Positions 34,642-46,476 of a stretch of 64,000 bases of DNA are shown piece after piece; within the stretch, counting starts at the first letter, position 1, and the number at the start of each line of letters is the position of its first letter. The position numbers and the translations under genes were made by a program. The notes beneath the pieces are model-generated. The model was not told the DNA's origin, did not search any database, and saw nothing but the letters and a program-made list of their open reading frames with translations. Where the stretch lies: positions 59,050,270 through 59,114,269 of the forward strand of contig NC_058189.1 in the NCBI RefSeq assembly GCF_907165205.1. The letters are read 5' to 3'. This stretch comes from Coccinella septempunctata (Eukaryota > Arthropoda > Insecta > Coleoptera > Coccinellidae).

Positions 34642-34643
34642 TA

Positions 34644-35343
34644 CAGGGTTAGTCTTTGACTCGTACAATTATTTGAAGAGTAGATTCTTGAGGTCAAAAG
34701 AAACACTTTTTTATACCATTATTTGATTATTTCCGATTCGGCCTTGATAAAAAGATATTTTTTTCATAATGAGCTGTGGCACCCCTGGAAAAACAAAATT
34801 ACCTTTAGAATAACTAGCTGAATCTGTGACACAACACTGGCCAACCCATCTGTTAATCTTTTGAACAGAGTTGTATTGAGCCAAAGTATCCAATTTTTCA
34901 AATATCGCAGATACTTTTAAATTTTTGAACATGGAATTACTCGAAAACGGCGTCTTATACGAGACAATATAAAGAATAATTTTTTTTACAAAACGTTCAG
35001 ATATTCATTATATAGCGTCCAACTTAGTTTCAAGAGTTGGGTTTTTTGAATTTTTGGTATATTTGTTACGGAATGGTTCATGATGAGAAAACTGGTAGAC
35101 GTGGTGATATCTTGTTTTCGAAAAAGATACATCAAGTAAATGAAAAACTATATTCCAAAATTAATTTCATTCGATAAAACCGTTTGTGAGATAAAACTAA
35201 AAATTACATCTCTTTATGGTTTTTCAACAGCCTGTATCCTTTGAACCGAGCCGATCCGGAAAAAATGGTTAAGGAAAAAAGTGTTTCTTCTAACCTCAAA
35301 AATCTACGGTTAAAATATTTGTACGAGTCGAAGACGCAGCCTG
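34644..35343. mobile_element. Family D element, copy 5
   Basis: Starts TA-CAGGGTTAGTCTTTGACTC and ends GTACGAGTCGAAGACGCAGC-CTG-TA. At 700 bp it represents the basic D length, without the 330-bp extra segment of copy 1. Non-coding. Confidence 0.85.
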
Positions 35344-35345
35344 TA

Positions 35346-36800
35346 TATTAACATATGCCTACCTACACCTCAAATCCTTTGAATTTTTTCATATGAAATT
35401 AATGATCATCTTAATGACTAATGCTACAATTTATTGATTATTCAAAAAATCACGACATTGAATAAAAATAATGTGTTTTCATTCTGTCCTCATGTTTATG
35501 TAGCTCAAAATATGAATTATGATTATGTAATCGCTTTAGATGCCCATGAAAAATCTTAAATATTCACTAAGATTTGCTAATTAAATTGGTAACTATTCAG
35601 AAAAATACCATGCGAATTATCTTGATTTTTTTAATTTGTTCATATTTCTGACTTAATCGTTGGGAATTAATTATATTAGTTCTGAATGATTATGAAGTAA
35701 TTGTGAATCTGAGTACTTTTTACGACCTATAGGCTCTATCTGTTACAGGTCAATTTGATCGTTATCTTTAGTAAGCATAAAGAAATGGATGGATGGAGCT
35801 TTATGTTGATCTTTCAATTTTATCAGCAAAGTATTGAACCAAAATAAGAAAAACACAGAATAAAGATGACGACACTGAACTACTTCCATGAAATTTCAGT
35901 CTCACCAACCGTAAATACACCCATGACCCCTACAGTAAATTTTTTTACACGGTGTGCATACGAATAAGCGCAGTCGGTTCCATCTCACAAGGGTGCCATA
36001 TTCAAATCAACTTCTTCACAAGAACTACGGTCTGCCTCAACCCTTCCTGGGAATGACGAGTCCTGAAGGCTCCCAAAACTAAGGACCTTATGCAAATACC
36101 GGGCCAGATTTGAATACCGCAAATATTTCTTCAATACCGTCGTGCACGCAACTGCTGATTAGATGCGAGTTTTTTGTGAGGCGATGGTTTGCCTGCTTAC
36201 CTGCATCGGGGAAAAGAAAAATTAGGAATTCAATTAAATCGGGAATATTTATAGATGTATATAGTACAGTACATACCGTTGTCGTACTTATCTGCCGGTC
36301 GCGTGAGAACTTACAGGTATGGCATATATTAGAATGGAACTTGAAGGAAATGAAACGTAGGATTGAATTATGCGGCGTGTATGGAATAGCTAAAATACTA
36401 TCACTTCCTCTGACAGGGTCCCGAATGGTACCGGTTTGATGGGACAATTTTATGCTCATTGATTTCGCTGACATTAGAATTCCATTGAAATTTTGGAATG
36501 GCAAAAATCGATTGATATATATTCATGTGAACTACTATGGAATTTCAATAAAGCCAGTGCCATTCTTAAATAAACCTGTTTAATGTGCCTGCGAGAACGT
36601 ATCAGTGATTTCTTGTGTTCAGCTGTTCACAATAATTATCGAAAATTTGTTTTTGAAATCGATAGTTACTATCTAAGGAAAGAATGAACTTTTCGCAGAA
36701 GTTTCCTGCACCATTACAGTTGAAAGTACCCAGGCAAATTTTTATTTTGAAATATTTCACTAAAGATATTAATTGCTAGATAGGTACAGTAAAAATGGTC
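35346..36800. other. Unannotated stretch containing a long open frame
   Basis: Mostly AT-rich and featureless. The part 35990-36450 is less AT-rich and holds overlapping frames on both strands (see 36088-36504). Confidence 0.4.
36088..36504 (-). CDS. Unrecognised 138-codon open frame (doubtful)
   Basis: Begins MPFQNFNGILMSAKSMSIKL. No domain, signal peptide or repeat is recognised. A 109-codon plus-strand frame (36110-36439) lies antisense across most of it. For this composition both being open is mildly unusual, but they may be chance. No transposon hallmark or splice context supports it. Reported as a possibility only. Confidence 0.15.
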   Translation of the reverse strand: MPFQNFNGILMSAKSMSIKLSHQTGTIRDPVRGSDSILAIPYTPHNSILRFISFKFHSNICHTCKFSRDRQISTTTVCTVLYTSINIPDLIEFLIFLFPDAGKQANHRLTKNSHLISSCVHDGIEEIFAVFKSGPVFA

Positions 36801-36802
36801 TA

Positions 36803-37523
36803 CAGGTTATTTCCTAATTGAATGTCAATACTTATGGGGATGATTTTTGGGCCCATTTTAAGAAGAAAACTTTATATGAACATATGTCCTAAACGTCTTA
36901 CCTTTTGATATACAGGCTGGTATTATTTAGACAGTCAGTGGCTTGCCACTGACATGAGCAAATTTGATCTCTTGAATTTTTTAGTCCGACTCACAGGTTT
37001 CACCTAACAAAAAAATTTACGTATTTCTTTGCATGGTGATATTGTCATATGTATGTATTAATGATATTGTTATGATCATGCAGAGAAACGGTTTTTATTT
37101 TTTTGAGCGTAAACCGTGAATCGGATTAAAAAAAGTCAAGTGATCAATTTTGGTAAGAAATGATTTGGAATTTCAAAAATAATTTTTATTTCATTAAAAA
37201 TCTGTGGCGTACCATCAAGGTCTGCCAAAATAGGTAGGTCAAATTACGTACGAACATCACTGGTGGAAATTAAGAAAAAAGTGATACATTAAAAAATGCC
37301 TCTTGATTCATAGTATTATAGTATACATGTATGACAAATTTCATTGAAATATTGAAAGTGGTATTGTAGATATTCATAATAAATGATTCATTTTTGAGAA
37401 CTTTACCACCCTGTATCTCTAAAGGTGAGACGTTTAGGACATATGTTCATATAAAGCTTTTTTCTTAAAATGGGCTCAAAAATCACCCCCATAAATATTG
37501 ACATTCAATCAGAAAACACCCTG
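36803..37523. mobile_element. Foldback FB6 (721 bp) with a second element at its apex
   Basis: Outer ends: TA-CAGGTTATTTCC...GAATGTCAATAC and the inverted GTATTGACATTCAATCAG...CACCCTG-TA. Outer arms of about 110 bp share ATATGAACATATGTCCTAAA. An inner element at 36913-37413 begins TA-CAGGCTGGTA and ends TACCACCCTG-TA. Its flanks (TACCTTTTGATA on the left, TCTCTAAAGGTGAG on the right) are the closing bases of the outer hairpin. Non-coding. Confidence 0.85.
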
Positions 37524-37527
37524 TATA

Positions 37528-38077
37528 TAGGGTGAGTCTTTTACTCGTAAAAATACTTTAGCAGCAGATTCTTGAGATCAAAGGAATTACTTTTTATCTT
37601 AACCAATTTTTCCGAATCGGCTTGGTTTAAAAGATACAGACTGTTGAAAAACCATAAAAAAATTATATTTTTTTACTTCTATCCCACAAACGGTTTTACC
37701 GAATGAAATGAATGTCGAAATATAGTCTTTCATTTATTTGATTAATCTTTTTCGAGCACAAGATATCACACAGGACTTCCAGTTTTCTCATTATGACAAT
37801 TACGTTCCATAAAAATACCAAAAATTCGAAGAAACCAACTCTTGAATCTAATTGGGACGCTAACCAATGAATATTTAACGATTCGTAAAATAAAAGTATT
37901 GTTCATATTTTCTCGTATAATGCGCCATTTTCGAGTAATCAAAATTACGCTTGCGCTATGTAATTTTATTTTTTCAGGGCACAGCTCATTAGGAAATCAG
38001 GGCCGAGTCGGAAAAAATGGTACAGGAAAAAAGTTTTTCTGTTGACCTCAAAAATCTACTTTCAAAGACTCACCCTG
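37528..38077. mobile_element. Family D element, copy 6, abutting FB6
   Basis: Starts TA-TAGGGTGAGTCTTTTACTC directly after FB6, separated only by TATA, and ends CAAAGACTCACCCTG-TA. It carries the usual hallmarks and is shortened internally on its right side. Confidence 0.8.
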
Positions 38078-38190
38078 TATATATGCAGCGGGGATTTTTC
38101 AACGTGCGCCGTTTCTCGCAACCAAAACGCCATTTTCTTCGGTCTTGTATATGTCTTCCTCTCGTGGTTGTCTGCTTTCCACGACATGTA

Positions 38191-38879
38191 CAGGGTGTGT
38201 ATTTGACTCATACGAATATTCTTACAGTAGATTTTTGAGGTCAAATCAAACACTTTTTTCCTTTATTATTTTTTCTGAATCAGCTCGGTTAAAAAGATAC
38301 AGGCTGTTGAAAAACCATAAAAAAATTTATTGATTATATGATAAACGGTTTTATCGAATGATATGCATTTCGGAATAAAGTTTTTCAACTATTTGATTAA
38401 AGTTTTTCGAATACAAGATATCACCCACGTCTTTCAGTTCTCTCATTATGACCGTTAGGTAATATAAAAATACCAAAACTTCGAAGAGCCCAAATCTTGA
38501 AACTGAATTGAACGCTATCATATGAATATTTGAACGTTTTGTAAAATAAAAGTATTCTTCATATTTTCTCGTTTAATGCGCCGTTATCGAGTAATTTGAT
38601 GTTCAAAAATTAATAAAAAGTGTCCGTGAAATTTGAAAAATTGGGTGCTTTAGCTGAATACAACTCTGTTCAAAGGATCCACAGATGTGTAGTATCACAG
38701 GTTTGGCTAGTTATTCTGAAGGTAATTCTGTAAAAACAAAATGGAATACAATAGCTCATTATGAAAAGTTGTTGAATCGGCTATATCTTTTTATCAGGAC
38801 AGAATCGGACAAAATGGTATAGAAAAAAAGTTTTTCATTTGACCTCAATGTTTGTTGTACGAATTAAAGACTCATTCTG
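38191..38879. mobile_element. Family D element, copy 7
   Basis: Starts TA-CAGGGTGTGTATTTGACTC and ends ACGAATTAAAGACTCATTCTG-TA. It lies 113 bp beyond copy 6. Confidence 0.8.
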
Positions 38880-38881
38880 TA

Positions 38882-41218
38882 TATTACAAGCGCTTGTAGA
38901 AAAAATATTGTTCCTAAATCTTGCGAAAAGTGTCTTGTCCCGCCTCAGTAGTTTCGTGCTGTTTTTAACCCTATTATATACGTACACCCTCAATTGTATC
39001 GAAAATTTGCAGCGATTTCGAATGATGGTAGTTTTGACGGATCCTCGAGGATGTCTTGATCAAGTGATGAAATGTTTGCCAGACCATATCCGGGGATACA
39101 TACCACCTCCGTGCGATATAATGCAACAAACAAACATGTAATTATATTTGCTGTCCGGCTATGAGTGAAATACGGGTTCTGCGATATGTCTGAAAACAGT
39201 AGATGCTCGAAGTAGCTCCCCAGATATCAATAGACATCTATAATTAATTCAAAGTGTGTTTCATCATCTAAATGCAAATACAACGGGGTAATTATGCACA
39301 TATGACGCCCACTAGGGCCACATGTTTCCTTTTGTCGTTTAGATATACTTTGTGGATACTCAGTTTAAAAACGAACTTTACGAGCTTTTGTATTTTTTGC
39401 ATTTGTTGGTCACAGGAATGATTTTGGTAATTCATTCTTCAAGAGGCTTGGAAATATGACATTCCTGCTTGTGTCTACTAGTTTTTAGTTGGTCTAAATC
39501 AAAAATAGGTAGGTATTTGAAAAACGGAACTCTTAAATGAGGCCACTCTGCTTTTGTTTTGGATTTATCAAATTTTTTCAAAGTAGGACAATAAAGATTA
39601 ACGAATAAAATTCTGCAGAGGTATTTTTCGAATAGAGATGCACCTGAAAGACATTTTCTCACCCTGTCTCCATAGCTAGAGAGGGGTGGAATCTACCATC
39701 ACTTTTTATTTTCTACCATAAACCATAACGTTTCAAAGACTTCTAATATCATCATTGAAAATTATGCATTGAAAAGAGAATTTTTATTGATAATTGAGTT
39801 TTCAACGTAGAAGTGTCTTCTTTTCTTTTTTGAACAACATTAAAAAACCATCATGTTCTTCTCTCGTGCTTAGGATGGTTTGTGCAAAAAAACGTCCAAT
39901 GAGGAATATATCGTTGTGATGTTTCAAAAACAAGGATCTAATTTATACTCTTACAGAAAGAAAGTAATAATGTTTCCAGAAAAAAATCTTCAATTCAATG
40001 CATATTTTTTGCTGTTGGTGTTGTTGATTTCATTCCTCTGTTGGTAGAAGAGGATGGGTGACTCCTATGCGCATCTCTACCACTGCAAAATGTCACTTGT
40101 TTATCACTATCTTTCTGGAAAAATTGAATAAAGCCTTAAACAAGTAGTCATTTTTAAAGGAACTTATTTCTTCAACAGAGCGTTTCCGCCAATGGCTCCA
40201 TAAAAACTTTTCATCTTATTTTGAGGTTGAGAGTCAAGAGTTACAGTTAGACCCTTAAAATTCCATTGCCTACTTGAGCACGAATTCTTTTGAACGTACG
40301 TCATAAAAAGCCCCGAAGCCAACACTTTGAAACAGTCCCACCAATTTGTCAATACTGTCAATCAGGAAGATGACAAGTGACTTTATTAAAGCACCTGTAC
40401 TGTAGATGAACCGAAGGATCAAAAAAAAAACTCGGCAAATTACTCCCGACCGGAAATTGAGAAAGAACTTCCACAATCTGACAGAACGTAAAAACTTGCA
40501 TTTGGTATTTAAGCAACGATGAATGATTGAGATACAATTCAATAAACTAAAAACTGAAATATTAAAAGTGATCAGTCCTCTTTTTGTACCCATAAACGGA
40601 GTGTAATGAGATAATATATAACTCGTCGTCAACTTAGCATCGCTTCGTTTGGTGTGACAGTGTCATTTCTTATAACCTCACAGAATGTATATTCATCATG
40701 CATGCGTGATAGTTACTGCCTTTTCTGTCATTCAAAACGCGAGAATTGTGCTTTTTTCGACTCTCAGAGGTTCCAGGCAGCCATTACTCACTAATTATTT
40801 ATGCCTGACTTGAAATGCGGCATGTTTCACAATTCTACCGACAAACTTTCACCGAATACAAGTGACTTTAAGCTACACCGGCCAAATAACCCTTATGAAA
40901 CTGGAAACATAGTATAATTTGTTACAGTTTTTGGTCAAACTCCACCTATTACCTATTACGGCCGATTTTCCTCAAAAAAACCATACTAAAATGGGAAATT
41001 TCTTAAATACTGAGACCAAAAACCGTACTCCCCGCTATCTGTGATCAATGCTAACGTCATTTTTGTCAAACTGACAACTGACGTAGATTTTTTCACATTT
41101 GCGTTTGGTAAATTCCAAAAATTTCGAATTTTCGTTTTATTAAGTTGAATATTCCATTACACCCTCTTTTATGAAATAATTTTCTGGTCATTTATTCAAC
41201 AATACAACAAAAAGTTTC
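38882..41218. other. Unannotated stretch (2.3 kb)
   Basis: Frames of 100 codons (plus 38839-39141, starting in the D end) and 120 codons (minus 40270-40632) lack motifs. A solitary CACCCTGTC near 39660 has no partner. It ends at the tRNA-Ala 3' end. Confidence 0.4.
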
Positions 41219-41290
41219 TGGAGATGCCGGGGATCGAACCCGGGGCCTTTCACATGCAAAGCGAACGCTCTACCACTGAGCTACATCCCC
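41219..41290 (-). tRNA. tRNA-Ala (anticodon TGC)
   Basis: A 72-nt cloverleaf on minus. The acceptor stem is GGGGATG with CATCTCC (one G-T pair), with discriminator A. The D arm is GCTC AGTGGTA GAGC. The anticodon stem is TTCGC with GTGAA and the loop TTTGCAT gives anticodon TGC. The T arm is CCGGG TTCGATC CCCGG. Box A (TAGCTCAGTGGTAGA) and box B (GGTTCGATCCC) internal promoter elements are intact. No intron and no encoded CCA. It would decode GCA (and GCG) alanine codons. All stems are intact, so the gene is likely functional. No neighbouring gene shares its transcription. Confidence 0.97.
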
Positions 41291-42243
41291 ACGTTGCCGA
41301 GATAATATTTATAAGAAAACTGCACCAAAATGATAAACAGACAAATAGGTTGATATTTTTGATGAGGCCTGCTGATGGCATAGGCATCACGTTTTAAGGT
41401 AAGCATTTGGAACATTCAAGAGGGCAGTAAAACAGCCAAAAAATAAAGAAACATTGGGGTTGCTCCAAGGTGTCGTGAAGTGAACAGATTGAAGAATGGA
41501 GAATATAGTAAAAAATACAGTCTAAATCTTAAGCCTGCAAAAAATATCGTATGAGGAAGGCAAAGAAGCTTCAAGTCAGAATATCTTTCAATTTTTGCTA
41601 CTGTAGGTTAGGCGTAGCAATGATTTTAGAAGGTATGCGCAAATTCATACATTTTTGTGGCACAGGCAACAGCGTCATTCTAGTAAAAAGCATAAAAAGA
41701 ACTGATGAGGAAATAGAAGTAAACTCACGATTGGCATTGGCTACAAGAATTTTGGACGCAGAAGCCGATTTACAATGTCTTTCAGATTGCAGTAGATTTC
41801 CCATGTTTCTAAGAGTTCTTGTTCGATTATCTCTTTTTAAGGCACTGCGACTAATATAATAACTTCTGTTTTATTGCTGAAAAATTGAAAATCAATTATA
41901 ATTTTACTACTAGGGTCTGTAAAATAGACGATAACTTGGTGGATATTCTATTTCTCACGGTGGATATCTCAATAACTAATAACTAGTTCTATATCCATCT
42001 GGAATGCACACGTAATAATATTTTTATTATCATCATAACCTATCCATTTCATCAAGTACCAACCATAAATCATGATAAAACCACTCATTAGAATGCTTTG
42101 TGAAAGCGTTATAAGTCATTTTCGAACCATATAGATAATGTTGAGATACGAATTGCATACTTTCAGTTCAAGATGTTACATTGTATATTATTTAAATCTG
42201 CGGTTTCATATGGTAATGTGAAAATCTTGGTAAGAAGCGGATA
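41291..42243. other. Unannotated stretch downstream of tRNA-Ala (lower-strand upstream side)
   Basis: A 102-codon plus frame (41551-41859) overlaps a 68-codon minus frame (41598-41804). Neither is recognised. Nothing else seen. Confidence 0.35.
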
Positions 42244-42245
42244 TA

Positions 42246-42934
42246 CAGGGTGTTTTCAAAGGTGAGGCTTTTTTGACAGAGGGTAGAAGTCGTTCGATAT
42301 TTAGGTGGTTATAAATATGTGTTAAACTTAGGATTTCCAAATTGTTGTCATTATTTTTACACGATTTTATGAAATGGCTCATTTCGATACCAACTGACAG
42401 AATAAACTTAGGACACAAATGTAAAAAATAGAATAATACTTCGAAATCTCACCCATAATATTAGTCTAAATTATTCACGAATTTTTTTTTCACAATGGGC
42501 ATCAAAATTTTCCTGTCGTCCAATCGTCGTAAAAATGGGATGAAATGGAAAAACATCATAGCACTTTTTCAACAAAACTAACATAAGCACTTTCAAGAAA
42601 CTGCCTCGATTTTCTACATTTTTTTTTCGCCCTAAATTGCACGATACAACAATAATTATGATTTTCTCAAAAGTGACCTGATGCATCTAATCCGATGAAC
42701 TTGGTACTGAACCATTCCTTGCCCAGCCATATGCTTATGTTTTGTTTCGTTTTTGCGATGCCGGAGTCACCTTCCATAGTCCCGTACTTGAAATTCAATG
42801 AAATCTTGTCAAACTTCTAGGGGTTGTATCTCAGCCATCTTGGATATTTTATATAGACAATTTTTAGTTAAACGACTTATTTTGATGAGTTCTATCTTTT
42901 GTCAAAAAAAAGCCTCACCTTTGAAAACACCCTG
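42246..42934. mobile_element. Foldback FB7 (689 bp)
   Basis: Ends CAGGGTGTTTTCAAAGGTGA and the inverted TCACCTTTGAAAACACCCTG, each flanked by TA (42244-42245, 42935-42936). Near-terminal blocks GGCTTTTTTGACA and TGTCAAAAAAAAGCC also pair. Homology between the arms fades toward the centre. Non-coding. Confidence 0.88.
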
Positions 42935-43054
42935 TATATTCGAAATGGCTGAACAACAACCCCTAGTATCTGGAAGAAATTTCATTAAATTTCAAGTGGC
43001 AAAATAGATCTTAAGGTCGTAGTGCAAATCAACCTCCTTTGAAATCTAGAATCT

Positions 43055-43215
43055 AGTGTTATGTATATTCTTTTGAATGTAAGCAATACATTTTTAGTTT
43101 TCAAAATATAGCATATTTAATATATGTATGAGTTTTAGCTGAGGTTAGTGTCACGAGGTACCATACCATTCAGCGTATGATACAAGAGCTCAGGGAAAAA
43201 CCTCAGTAAAAAAAA
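43055..43215 (-). repeat. LINE family B 3' end fragment
   Basis: On minus it reads ACTGAGGTTTTTCCCTGAGC, then TCTTGTATCATACGC and TCAAAAGAATATACATAACA. This matches the last ~150 bp of the LINE at 45840-46476. A very short 5'-truncated insertion. Confidence 0.75.
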
Positions 43216-44592
43216 CACTCTCTCCTCGTGAGTAGTGTAGTGATGACAAATATGTTTGCAGAATGAGCTTTTAATGCTGAAAGGCTTCTTTTCCATTGAC
43301 ATACAAATTTCTTTCCTCCCTTCATTTCGAAATTATAATCTGAAACAAAAAACCAGAAAGCAAACGAGAAAGAAAAATTAAATAATACAGCCTTCATCAA
43401 ACTGATTCGAAGATTTGATGATAACTTAAGAAAAAATAATTAATCATAGGTACATAACTTGTTCTCCAATTGCACTGCAGAAATATCATCTCGGCATCAA
43501 AAATCTTCTGCTGATTTTGTGAATGATTACTCTCGTCCTCAGAAATATCTTCAGTATTGAAATTAATAATATTCCTCATTTTGCTTTTGACTGTGAGTGT
43601 CTTTGGACCAGGATCGGTCTTCCAAATGATGATTCTTCTGTTCTTCAGTTTTTTGAGAAACTCTACAGAACCTTTATTTTGGGGAATCATCTCCCATAGA
43701 TTTATTCTATTATTCTATTCTCGATTAGGAATAAAATCAAAAAAACCTATAAAACTTCATATCTTGTATCTCTTCAATTGTTGTATTACAATCTACAGCG
43801 ACTGAAAAATTTGCGAATATTTTCTGTGTAGTAAAAAAAGCTCATTGAATTCATCTCTAGCATAAAAGCATGAAATACAGCTTTTTATCGCTACATCTGA
43901 AATAACGAGATATCCCATTGGTTGGTTTTATCGTTTTTTTCTGAAAACGCCCCCCTTAATTGGAGTTAAAATATAATTACCAATGACAAAATCCGAACTG
44001 ATTAATCCTGTGTAGTTTCTAATTGTCTCTTTCGTATGACATCTCGCATACATATTCTCCTATGAACGGTAATTGGTTGAAATACCTGTTCGATAAATTA
44101 AATGGGAAGAAACGTTTGCAGGAGGTAATACCTAGGTGGGGTCTCCTACCACTTACATTATACAACATCCGAGATAGACTTACAAGTACCCACCGTGAAA
44201 GTCTATAATTAAAGGTATTTCATTAAAATTGCTATTTCAAGCGAAAAATTCACATTGTACAAATGGGAGAAGCCAAATACACATGAAAATAATAATGCGG
44301 GAATTGCGTGTGGTCTTATTACTTAATTCCTGGGGAATTTAAGTGTTATAGTTAGATGAGATTACAATTTCAACCCACTGAAGAAATGCGCTGAAAGACT
44401 TTGAGGCCGGTCTTGAAAGGAAGATCCATTAGTGGCATTAATTTTATAGTTTTGAGTCGGCTATCGGTTCATCTCCATAGTAATTCAGGTCTGCTGTAAT
44501 ATTCATGAATGGGAGTGTCTTGAACAATATTGAAAATGGCTTCTATATCTGAAAATTTTATTCTACGAGTATACTGTATATACTCGTAACTA
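43216..44592. other. Unannotated stretch
   Basis: A 97-codon minus frame (43397-43690) and an 82-codon plus frame (43557-43805) overlap. No motifs recognised. The part 44240-44560 is less AT-rich. Confidence 0.4.
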
Positions 44593-44594
44593 TA

Positions 44595-45779
44595 CTTCAT
44601 TCGCATTTATTTTAGCAGTCGGTTGGCCATGAAAATTTCTCAAGTTTTTGTAACTAGAACGGAGTAAGGTTGGCACTCATGAAATAACGTTAATGCCATA
44701 ACGCCGTTGCCACAACTTATATCAATTTTCATTACGAAAATGCCGGAAGTGGTATTTAGAATTCAGGTCCGCTCATTCAAATAGTTATACCCTGATATTT
44801 TAAAATCCACAATACGTCAGACGGTAGCGAACATATTCAATGTAAGAGAATTTATATAGGTAATGTTTCATCTGAATCTGAACGACTTATATTTCATCTG
44901 AATATTTCCACAATCAGAAAGATTGTGAATGAAGAGGATGACAAAGAATTTCCTTCTATTGGGAGACCCAAATAAGTGGTGGCATTTGAGAATTTTATGT
45001 TTTGGTGAATAAATGCGAAAAGTTACTACAGGATTTTCGATGAATGTCATCATAGAATGAGTACCCGAAAATTGATTTTTCTATTTTTCATTTGTCTTGT
45101 CCTATACATTGTAAATATCTTAAGGTACCAATAAATACGTCATTATTATTATTATATCAATGTATTAAGATGAACAGCCACAAATACGAGCCAGTTTTCC
45201 TGTTAATTGTTTATTCATGTGAAATTTTTGTTCAGAGGTGAAGTTCATCTTGACTTGAAACTTCCTTAAATTCCATTTACTTCCATTGATGCAAGAGGAT
45301 TTTTGTTGAAGAATTTAACATTCTTGTAATTATCTGCTAATTCCTTCGGGAGATACCCATTCCCAACCACTGCATCATATGCATTTCATCTTTGGGTTAA
45401 TACTTTTGAGATCTACAACTGATGTAACGTATTCAAACTTTAGCTAAAGAAGATAACGAACATTAATTCTCCTCAAGCTAGTGCATATTATGATATTATA
45501 CTGATCTCTTGTATTTTCCATGCAAATAACTGGATTTGGTATGCCTTCAATCAGTTTGTATAAACTTCAATTATGTTCGTCACATATTATCTGAAGAGAT
45601 TCGACATTGTGATAAAATACGTAATAACAGAAACTTTCACGTAGAACGGGCAACATAGCGTTGATTTAAAACCTAAAAATGTTTTGACAAGCTTCATAAC
45701 CCCACATTTTCGTACTATACAGAGTGAAATGTGCCAAATTTCCATGGCCAACCGAGTGATAAAATAAAAGTGAATGGAG
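44595..45779. mobile_element. Family R DNA transposon, copy B
   Basis: About 1.19 kb. Left end CTTCATTCGCATTTATTTTA then GCAGTCGGTTGGCCATG; right end CCATGGCCAACCGAGTGATA then AAATAAAAGTGAATGGAG. Internal sequence is collinear with copies A and C, for example CACAATACGTCAGACGGTAG. Non-coding. Confidence 0.85.
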
Positions 45780-45839
45780 TTTAGTCAAACTTAGGCAACT
45801 TTTCAGTTGTCTCATTTCATGAGCTGGTTATAGTTGATT

Positions 45840-46476
45840 ATATAGAGTTCCTGGTTTTGATCTTCCCAGGAAAATATGGTGTATTCTGAATCGTATAAGA
45901 ACAGGTCACGGACGTTGCAATAGCATGCTTTTCAGGTGGAATTCAGTTGAAAGCCCTAGTTGTGAATGCGGGGAACCAGAAGAAACCATAAATCATCTAG
46001 TTAATCATTGTCCAATTTATAAATTTCAGGATGGTTTTAGAGCTATACATGCGGTTTTCGAATCTTTTTTGAATTGGGTTGTCAATTTTAGGTCAATCTG
46101 ACATATTGAATCTAATTTTATTATTTTACGTTTTTCTGCTTTTGTTTTCTCTTTATTTCAGATAAATGTTTCTGGTATCTTGGAGAAGACTTTCTGGATT
46201 TTTCTTTTTGGAGAAAGAATCAATTTTTGCAGTGCGAGATGCCCTTCAATATGGAATATTTCAGCTTATTTCATGAACAATTACAATCCACTACACTCAA
46301 GGGGGGAAAAGGGTTTTTTTACTGAGGTTTTTCCCTAAGCTCTTGTATCATACACCAATTTGTATGGTACCCCGTTACGCTAACCTCTGCTAAAACTGTA
46401 TCTCATACACATGCTATAATTATTGTTTGCTGTTCAAGATTGTAATGCTCTATATCAAAAGAATATATATATATAG
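45840..46476 (+). mobile_element. LINE family B, copy 2 (5' truncated)
   Basis: The 3' ~640 bp of LINE-B, lying about 60 bp beyond family R copy B. It contains the last 86 codons of ORF2 (45844-46101), a 3' UTR, and a tail ending in an (AT)n run near 46465-46475. Collinear with 16530-17075. Confidence 0.85.
45844..46101 (+). pseudogene. LINE-B ORF2 C-terminus, open but truncated
   Basis: The 86-codon tail is uninterrupted to its TGA. It reads RVPGFDLPRKIWCILNRIRT, GHGRCNSMLFRWNSVESPSC, ECGEPEETINHLVNHCPIYK and continues to NWVVNFRSI. The C-x-C-G...H-L...H-C-P pattern (SCECGEPEETINHLVNHCP) is the Cys/His zinc-binding motif found at the C-terminus of many jockey/CR1-type LINE proteins. It has no start codon because the 5' part is missing. 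The cleaner reading frame compared with the copy at 16530 suggests a younger insertion. Confidence 0.8.

Noticed and set aside
39655..39675. CACCCTGTC resembling a foldback terminus
   Set aside because: No inverted partner was found within about 1.5 kb and the TA flank is absent.
41551..41859. 102-codon plus frame with a 68-codon antisense frame next to tRNA-Ala
   Set aside because: No recognised domain; the antisense overlap suggests chance. Not listed as a gene.
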